A DNA stretch of 64,000 nt, taken from the NCBI RefSeq assembly GCF_030247195.1, contig NC_080671.1, positions 8,323,343-8,387,342 of the forward strand, in the 5' to 3' direction. The translations under genes and the position numbers were made by a program. The first letter of the stretch is position 1; each line of letters begins with the position of its first letter. Below, piece after piece: positions 56,430 through 64,000 of this stretch. The notes beneath the pieces are model-generated. The model saw nothing but the letters and a program-made list of their open reading frames with translations, did not search any database and was not told the origin of the DNA. This DNA comes from Topomyia yanbarensis (taxonomy: Eukaryota > Arthropoda > Insecta > Diptera > Culicidae).

Positions 56430-57870
56430 AGGTCACTTGGATGAGAACCCATTTATCCTTTGTTGGCACCTCGTTATTAAATACTTAATGTGGCCTCCTC
56501 GTATGTCTTTAATATCGAACCAAATTCCGAGGTATTTGCTAGTCAGGGCTTGGGTTATCGTTCCACCAACCAACTGAAGCCAAAGCTGAGCTGCATCACG
56601 CTTCCTTAAAAAACGACCAACTTTGTTTTCTCCGTAGAGAAATCGGTGCCCAGCTTCAAAGCTCAAATTGATAAATTATCTAAGCTATCTTGCAACGGTT
56701 GTTGTAAATTTATTGCTTTTAGTTCTTTGACAGAAACCACACTATCATCTGCAAGTTGTCTTAGAGTCAGACTTACCATGAACATCGACAAGTTTGTACC
56801 TATATACAAAATTTCGTGCACGAGTTCAACCTCAAACATGCTTCGTCTCGATGTACAGGTTCACCTCGAACATCGAACCCAAGCGAACGATGTGCAAACT
56901 CTAGTTCAAACATCCGTGTACGTACACCGGGTGCGTAAACGAGAACAATTCTCACAGGGCACAAAGAGTCAACGCTAGTTATGATGAGAGTGAGAAAGGG
57001 AAAGCTGGTGCTACGATACTATGTAACCGCACACCGTGTACGTACACGGGAATCAGTTGTGCAGGCGAGCATGTGCACGTGTTTTGGTGCGAAATAGCGT
57101 GTTTGAGTTCGTACACGAATATGAACACAGAACCAGAGAGAACAGGAACGACACCAATAGCTTAGTGTGCACGGCTACAGCAAATAGAGCTGGCGCACGG
57201 CATCAATAATTTAATAATGCCCATTTTGAGCATTATAAGAGGATTAGGCTGTTTATCATACACAATTTGCACACCGTACTCAACTACTCTCGGAGAGTAT
57301 AAATAGGGAGAACAGTAAAGGGAGGAAATTTCAGTAGGAATCAATAAATCATTTGGATAACATACCCGCAACTTTTAATTCGATCTTCGGAACAGTAATT
57401 CCCCCGAAACCGAAATGCCACTAACGGAACAGGAAAGTTCCCCGCGAAAACAGTTGCCAAATCGCCATATGAACAATGTATGTACTTTTCTGACAAGAAA
57501 TCTAGTTTCTCCGAGAGAGCATCAATAGAAACAGAGTCTAATGCTCCTTTCGTATCTAAAAACAAAGACGCCATTTGTCCTTTATTGCGTAAGCGAGTTG
57601 TTGTGCATCATTCGTTCTCTTTCCCTTCCGAAAACCAAACTTGCTATCTGATAGCGAGCCGTTCACCTCAACCCAATTGTCGAGGCGGATCGTATTGCAA
57701 TCGGTCGATACGAGTTATGATCGGAGGCTGGTTTTTCTGGTTTTGGAATGCCAGTAACTCCCACTCCAGGCATGCGAGAGAATGCTCTGCTCGAGAATCT
57801 CGTTGAACAAATTCAACAAGCGTCTTTTGCAAAGTCAGGCAGATTTACACAAAGTTGAATTTAATTCTGT
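56430..57870 (-). pseudogene. I-like LINE RT fragments interrupted by an insertion
   Basis: From 57870 downward: APGPDRIKFNF, QMASLFLDTKGALDSVSID (first catalytic Asp), LSEKYIHCSYGDLAT. After an unrelated segment at about 56790-57340 come LRQLADDSVVSV (YADD-box variant), LGTDFSTEKTKLVVF and TSKYLGIWFDIKDI. These are the same motifs, in the same order, as in the plus-strand LINE at 22486. Stops, frameshifts and the inserted segment (with CGTGTACGTACAC-type palindromes) show decay. The C-terminal part of this family at 49631-50060 is on the same strand and could be the remainder of the same copy. Confidence 0.75.
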
Positions 57871-59059
57871 CTGGACCCGGAGCATAACTGTTGCATGAGA
57901 GGAATGCAATTCAAAATTCCACCACTGTCAAGGGCGAATCTATGGAATCGTTACTTGTGGGAGCATCTTCTGTGCGGGCGCTGAATCTGGCCAAACTTTC
58001 TTGGCACAATTAAATATCAGGCGATTCGAGAAATCTTTGCTTTCATTCAGTGATGGTGATTGATGAAAATATTGATGATCCAAAATGATACATATCAACG
58101 TCGAACGTTGTATCAAAGAAAAATAATAAAGACGTAATTCATACGAACAAATTATAGAAATTATGTGGCTCATTTTACACTTTTGGAATGAGTGCCTGCG
58201 GTCCCTTCAGATTTGATCGCACTCACCGCTTGAAGGCGCCCAGTTTGACGTCTCTTTTGAGAGTGTTCTGAGAAAGAAAAAATCATCAACGCAGGCCTAG
58301 ATGGAAACAAGTAAATATAAACAAAATTTGGTATCCATGCATAATTTTTTGGGGCAGTTGGATCTGTAAGTAGATTCTTAGTAATCTAATCTTTTAATTT
58401 AATATTATTAATCCAATCATGTATAATTGACTTCTGCTTAGATTATATCTATGATCGGAGTCGATTCTCTGTTTTCTGCAGACCTTGAATTTTTGCATCA
58501 ATAGATCAAGCACTTCAAGATTGGATATTGCTGGTAACGATACGCCTCTATCGATAAACGCGCAGGGAGTGACCACACGATACGAAATACAGTGCCGATA
58601 ACGTAGGAAGTAATAAATATGTTTTTAGCGTCCCGATCAACGCTCAATCTCAATTACGAACAGATGGAAGTACTGTATGTCGCATCTGGTCTTGATTTGA
58701 GTTTTTGTGTAAATTAGCAAGAATTAGTGGTCTGTTTCATAGAATTCATAAATTTTACATCCCTAGTTACCTCAAGTTGCTCATCCAGTAAATTACCAAC
58801 AAAATCATCACCCTGATGAAACCGGAAGTGATTTCCTCATATATGACGTGGAACCAGCAAGCATCAAACCAATGCGAATGGTACTATCTACGAGTTAGTT
58901 AGTACCGTTATACTACATTTGAAGCTGAAGAGTTTATTTAAGGCATAATAAATGTACAGAAATGTAAATCAGTGCACCATATAGGGTATAATAGCATCTA
59001 TTTCACTTTTCGCTGCCACTCTTCTAATAGTTCCTGTAATTTCTTCTCGCCACATACAG
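57871..59059. other. AT-rich non-coding sequence
   Basis: No gene or complete repeat recognised on either strand. Confidence 0.4.
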
Positions 59060-59847
59060 TAGAGATGGGCAAACCGATTCGGTTTGGTGGGTGAACCGGT
59101 TAAGTGGTGGGTGGATCGATTAAGTGACTCGTACGTTGAAAAATGATTTTTTTAAATAAAATGAGAAAAAATCCAGTGCTTTAAGAAACGCTTTCGTTTT
59201 ACACATATTTGAAGTAATTTTCTGCCATAGTTCCATTTTAAATAATTGTCTCAATTCGTTTTATGTTTCTCAAATACCATTAGTGAGAATCTTGACGTTG
59301 AAGGTACGTATAGGCGTTTTAGCATAATTTCGAAAAGAGTAGGGTAAACTAATTTTCTTTCCTTTCATCAAATATTGGATGATATGTGAGTGTGAGAGGA
59401 GGTTCTGCTATTATTTGACAATCTCCAATATAACTGCAACCGTTGGATTTAACGAGACATTTAGACGAGATGTTGTCAAAATCTTTTCAAATGCTCCATC
59501 TAGCAGTAGCTGTGCCAATTTGGAAACCATGAGAGGGCTTTGCTTCACCTTCGGTTGATTGAAGCACATATTTTACCATTATGTTGGATATAACAGCTGT
59601 TTTGTTGATATTTTATTTCATGTGGACAAACAGTGTTCAATGTTTGTCATTCATTTCGTTTCATTCGCTCTAAAGGTACATAATCTTAGCAAACTGTCAA
59701 ATTGACTCATTGTGTTCTTGTTAAATCTCATTGGGCTCATAATAATTAGCCACCTTTTCAGTGAATCGTAATTCTTAAAAAAAAATGCGGTTCATTTTTG
59801 AAGAGTCGATTCTTTTGATCGATTCGTGATTCATTCGCCCATCTCTA
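59060..59847. mobile_element. Non-autonomous hAT element (TAGAGATGGGC ends)
   Basis: A perfect 8-bp duplication ACATACAG lies at 59052-59059 and 59848-59855. The ends are TAGAGATGGGC and its inverted copy, sharing TAGAGATGG with the element at 51354-54234. Subterminal motifs GATTCGGTTTG on one side and GATCGATTCGTGATTC on the other are related. It is 788 bp with no transposase. Confidence 0.9.
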
Positions 59848-59855
59848 ACATACAG

Positions 59856-61635
59856 TCACTGGCGGCAAACATGTTCCCACACTTTTATTCTATACCCGTA
59901 CACGACGGAATCATAAGCCGGTCGCGGCTGGATGAATGATCACTAATTGACTGCTGAACGGTAAGAAACTTCGTGCTATGCGTGGTTTCTATCAACTGCC
60001 GATTGATGGAATTTTTTAGAATGCAAGCATTTTGTAGGGAACACAAACGTATCAAGTACTATTAATTTTGGTATATTTAAATAATAGCACTTGCCAGATA
60101 TAAACACGGGTCAGCGATATTTCAAAATAAGGTTCAATGTGTAGTAATAATTTGTAGATCTATATTCAACTTTCATACCATACGTTATAAAAGCTGTTAA
60201 CCTGAAGCATTTCTGATTTTATCTTCGAACACTCGGATGTCAAATCCTATACAGAATTCTGGGATTCTAATTGATTCCTGTCAGAATTCTGGTTACAATA
60301 TAACAGCCGGTCAATACTCAATGAGTCTTGAAATTGGTTGTTGCATTCGAACCAGAAGTCTTAATTGGTTACGGATTGCTTGACCAAGCCTGAGCTTCGA
60401 TAACACATTTATTTTAAATAACGATGATGTCACTAGAATACATCTTTAAATCAAGGTATGAGTGTCCAGAAAATAAGACAATAATATTACATTTAATACA
60501 GATAGTCGAACTGGTTCCTAATATTTTCCCCAACATAAACCGAAAAAAACTTATAAAACCGGTTGAGCAATCGTACTCGTTATGTACATGATCGATTGAA
60601 TCCGATTTAGCTTAATCAATTCCCTCGGAGGTTGCTGTGAAATGAGAGAAAACAACTATCGTAGTTTCAAAAAATCCATCCGCAATAATTTGAAATATGT
60701 ATCAAATACCGAACCTTTTCAAGCTTCGTAATTTCCTTTTCATATTTATAGCCAATGACCAGAAAACTCTAAAAGTTTTGTTTATTTTTAGCTCGTTCGC
60801 TTTGTCCTTAGATACGTTTATTATTTATTTTTCTTAGATACCTGTTGTCCATATAAAAATGAGTGCCCGTTTTTATGATGACAGTAAAACGTCATGGTTG
60901 CGTTTGACATTCTAAGGGACCGTGAGTTACTTATTGGCGATTTCGAAATGAGACAAAAAATAAATGTTAGAGGCAAGGCCCTGGTTGTATACTGAACCAA
61001 TTGTCCTTGCTTATCAGGTCATCCTATTTGTAGTAGGCGATCAAATCAAAATACATAACGCGCCAAATAGAACTTTTCTTTCGTCAATAAATGCTGTACT
61101 ACGCGTTGTCAGAGGCAACTCAGCATTGAGTGATGATCAGGCAAATATGGATGATTTCTCATCGCAATCGATAACTTTCGATGCTTGATGAATGAATCAA
61201 ATAGCATTCGTCGCAATTCTTGTGGGTTTTAAAATGTGGATATTTTGGCATCAATAGTTATAGTCGTGGTTCTAGTGCCATAAAGGCCCGTAACTATAGC
61301 TGTTAAATGCCCTTCTTAGGCATTAAAGTCTCAAAACTGTTTTAATCACTTCGATTGAATGCGGAAATTTTTATGGAACTTCTGAATGGGTAAGAATCGA
61401 ATATAGTGTAGCATACTCAGATTGAAAAAGGATCACGTGGAATTAATGAATGGAAGGAATGTAAACAATCGAACTTGGTTACGCTTTTCATCGATTCAGA
61501 TTTGTTTGCAATTGGAAAATATGTTGCCATGGAAGGTTTTTGTATGTATACAGGTTTGTGCAACGAAACCATGGATTACTATCAGGTTTGATTTGGTGAT
61601 GAGCGTCAATTTTGATGGAAATTGTCTTCACTGCT
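59856..61635. other. AT-rich non-coding sequence
   Basis: No gene recognised. AAATGCCCTTCTTAGGCATT near 61306 is a small palindrome. The longest frame (60964-61188) shows no coding features. Confidence 0.4.
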
Positions 61636-61639
61636 TTCA

Positions 61640-62085
61640 TTAGTTACGTTTCAATTCCACATTCTTCTGATTGTATTCCAAAGAGTACTTATAGATGTTT
61701 CTCTTGACAAGCCATCAACGAAGCGTTCTCAATAACGAGACTTTTTGGCACGATGTAGGCCGTCAAATTTGTTTTTCAAAATCGTCAAATTGTCTTAGTT
61801 CCTTTCGCTTCAAACATTTTTTGCAAGCAATTTGTTTAGCTTCATAGGCACCGGATCACTCTTTATCCAACCTAGGATTAGGAGACCGTCTATTTATTGT
61901 CATGCCAGGATTCCGATTCGTTCGAGCCTGGTTTGCTGCCTCAATAATCAAATCCGCTAGGAATTCATATTCGGCGGTAGGGGGCAACTCTTCCGTCGAA
62001 GCAAGAGAAGCGGATATGCTCAACATATGTTGTACAACGTCGAAATTTTTTGAGCGCACGTGGATCTCTGCCCGATAGTAGTTTG
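61640..62085 (-). pseudogene. LINE ORF2 linker between endonuclease and RT
   Basis: Minus-strand frames give STEELPPTAEYEFLADLII, EAANQARTNRNPG, DKE, GAYEAKQIACKKC and, after a shift, RAKKSRY.ERFVDGLSRET and STLWNTIRRMWN. This is the characteristic linker ahead of RT in I-like/Jockey-like ORF2. Both neighbouring domains are missing; two frame changes and stops are present. Confidence 0.72.
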
Positions 62086-62106
62086 AATCTACTTCGGTAA
62101 TACCAT

Positions 62107-62202
62107 GTTCACACTACAGAGTTAAAACATGTTATAATAATTAGCAACAAGAAAAATGTCATCAAGATAGCGTTAAAACACGCTTTAACTCGTAGTGTGA
62201 AC
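62107..62202. mobile_element. 96-bp palindromic MITE
   Basis: GTTCACACTACAGAGTTAAA on the left matches the inverted right end GTTCACACTACGAGTTAAAG with one gap. The loop is AT-rich. No convincing target duplication was seen. Confidence 0.6.
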
Positions 62203-62469
62203 GTAGTATAAGTTTATGATGCTGAAGAAGTTTTTTCGATGATTGGAATGTGCCAAACTTTTTTTTCAGTCTATTGATTTGGCAATCTCTAGGTGACTTG
62301 TTGGTACCTGTACTAGAAAAGAAGACGTTTCGTAATATCATTCCACGGTCCAATGTAAGCATTCATGTAGTCGAGCTTAACATCCCGCCGTGGGCAGCTG
62401 TCATAGCCACAGTTCCGCTATATGTAATATGTCTCTTTATCATTACTTCATGCGGGTACTGCACGTTGT

Positions 62470-63575
62470 ATTTTTTTCCAATTCGTTTATTTATTTTGAG
62501 CCTGTTAGATCCCGTGCGCGCAACTTGCTATTGCGAGCGTAGATCTTTTTTCGCGTCGGGAAGATGTTCCTTCTTTCGTCAACTTCAGGGTTATCCACGT
62601 CTCTCTCGTTGTCGTTTACGTCCGCATCATTATCTTGATTACTGCCATGATACTCGCGATCAGATGTTCTTCCTGGCTTCTTGCCCTTGTGGGTCACGAA
62701 TGTGAATTGTTACGTTCGAATTACTTAACGCAGCGTTTGCAGTTGATATTGTTGCCTTTACTTCAGCCACAAATTTGGCAACCGATTGTGGTTCAGGTAA
62801 AGATATTGGGGCTTGGGTGTTGGCATTTTTTTCTGCAACTGAGCTTTCCTTAGCAGTTTCTGGGCATGGTTGTCCGTAGTGCGCCGTTTGTTCGCAGAAT
62901 TGGCAAGTTTTAGTTTGTCCTTGATATGTACAAAGAGTTCGCTGTGTAATGGTATCACCCCCTTCTGTTTTGTACTGCAGGGTAAGGTAAGAGGGAATGG
63001 GTTGGTCTACCCGCATTCTCACCACAAAGACACCATTTGAAATACCTGGGAAGTAGTTTCTCCATCTGTCCTCCGTAATAGATTCCACTGCTCCGAAATA
63101 CGACATAAATCTTTTAATTGCCACTTTGCAAGTAAGTGGAGATAAATCGTGATTTCAGCGTTGTCACAAACAAGCACGTGTTTGAAGTTGTTCTGCAAAA
63201 TGAATCTTTTCGCCTAGGCGAATTTGTTGAAAATTATCAGCACCGCATGCCTGACGTGCTCAAGCTGTATGGAGGTGACTTCCGAAAACCGAAGCTGCAT
63301 TTTCACCTTCAGCAGATGTTGCACATCACGAATACTTGGTCTTATGCGAAAAGACCTGAAGTCAATCGCCACTGTGTTAGGCCGAATAATCACGTTTTGT
63401 TGATGAGACTCAGTCATCTTGAAAAATCACCCAAGAATACAAATAACGGTATCCTTTGTTCTTCAAACAATGCACACAAGTAACTGTTTTTTTCGTTCGC
63501 TTTGCACTGGCTCGGACAGAAGCAGGAGCACACTGAATATCGTGACCGATGTGTTTGATGGTTACAAATAGACTG
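62470..63575 (-). mobile_element. Gag-only half-LINE, copy 2, with target-site duplication
   Basis: CTGCACGTTGT at 62459-62469 and 63576-63586 (11 bp) flanks it, with an A-T run at the left as the poly(A) tail of a minus-strand insertion. It has the same 5' start, gag-like frame and lack of ORF2 as copy 1 at 41526-42782, but a shorter 3' UTR. Sequence agreement with copy 1 is high apart from deletions. Confidence 0.87.
62491..63417 (-). pseudogene. Gag-like ORF of half-LINE copy 2
   Basis: Same protein as in copy 1, from MTESHQQNVIIRPNT at 63417 to a C-terminus RARDLTGSK at 62491. Breaks: a TAG in NKFAQAK (near 63215), a 46-bp deletion near 63150 removing the VYMDNGSIKV region, and a second deletion near 62710. 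The A run that is frameshifted in copy 1 is in frame here (seven A), so the two copies were broken independently. Confidence 0.8.
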
Positions 63576-63586
63576 CTGCACGTTGT

Positions 63587-64000
63587 TGATGCTGTAGTTG
63601 AAGAATCGGCCTTTTACCATCGAAACACACATCTTACTAATTGCTCTCGTCCAAAATTCAGTCGAACAACGAGAAGCCAAGGTTCAGCTTGGGGCCTTTT
63701 TTGTAGTTTGTGATTTTGTCGATTGTTCCGATCCGTTTTGCCTTTCCGATATAAAGAAAGGCTATGCAATCACTCCAAAAATCAATTTTTCAACAGAGGC
63801 CCGGAGGGCCGAGTTTCATATACCATTCGATTCAACTCGTGGAGATCGCCAAATGTCTGTGAACGGTGTAACCCATAAGACGTTATTGAATTTTTTATTG
63901 ACTTCCGGTTCCAGAGTTACGGGTTGAAGAGTGCGGTCACACAGCAAATTCCCAAACAACGGACAAGCCTCTTTGCAAGCCTGCTAATATGAGTGAGTTT
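63587..64000. other. Unassigned end of window
   Basis: TTTCCGATATAAAGAAAGG followed by CTATGCAATCACTCC, and GGCCCGGAGGGCCGAGTTTC, have the look of interspersed repeat sequence. A plus-strand frame at 63598-63927 has no recognisable motif. The window ends here. Confidence 0.35.

Overview
The window is eukaryotic and reads like a transposon-saturated, AT-rich culicine mosquito genome, probably Aedes or a relative. The reasons are the families of non-LTR retrotransposons, a tRNA-derived SINE, many short inverted-repeat (MITE-like) elements and hAT, piggyBac-like and TA-flanked non-autonomous DNA transposons, plus insect-style core promoters (TATA box followed by a TCAG initiator). There are no operons, CRISPR arrays, rRNA or tRNA genes. 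Species assignment is inference.

Only one apparently intact host gene was found: a small four-exon gene on the + strand at 44389-45703. Its splice phases agree, it would encode a 151-residue protein, and I do not recognise the family. Everything else that looks coding is a broken transposon ORF or a relic.

Layout. 1-683 is a long foldback. 1.1-12.4 kb holds two facing ~465-bp arms about 9.2 kb apart. Both arms carry the same TATA/initiator promoter (TATA to +1 spacing 33 bp in all three copies), and the right copy is followed by a degenerate histone H2A-like reading frame and a stem-loop. Between the arms lie a 2-kb TA-flanked element built of 95-bp and 149-bp minisatellites and a GC-rich chimeric LINE on the - strand. 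13.4-20.2 kb holds a hAT element, a cluster of histone-type 3' stem-loops, a TTAA-type element, a LINE ORF1 relic and a second copy of the minisatellite family. 22.5-25.3 kb is a decayed I-like/Jockey-like LINE. 26.2-27.9 kb is a T-rich tract followed by a SINE.

31.7-37.7 kb holds inverted copies of a short repeat, a 5'-truncated LOA-like LINE bounded by 127-bp direct repeats, and another LINE tail. 38-43.9 kb holds a long inverted repeat, a pogo/pipsqueak-type DNA-binding relic, a 120-bp tandem array, a gag-only 'half-LINE' with target-site duplication and a MITE made of 150-bp units. After the host gene, 46-50.8 kb holds a TTAA hairpin MITE, a TA MITE, a 1.7-kb long inverted repeat and about 150 ATT units. 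51.3-60 kb holds three hAT elements with perfect 8-bp target-site duplications, one with telomere-like minisatellite termini, and more LINE debris. 61.6-63.6 kb holds a LINE linker fragment, a 96-bp MITE and a second half-LINE.

The window is therefore mainly a record of element insertion, nesting and decay around one small gene. The most interesting points are the half-LINE family, the chimeric LINE, the minisatellite-built transposons, the histone-like promoter and stem-loop relics, and the unrecognised small gene. Element family names are from remembered motifs, not database searches.
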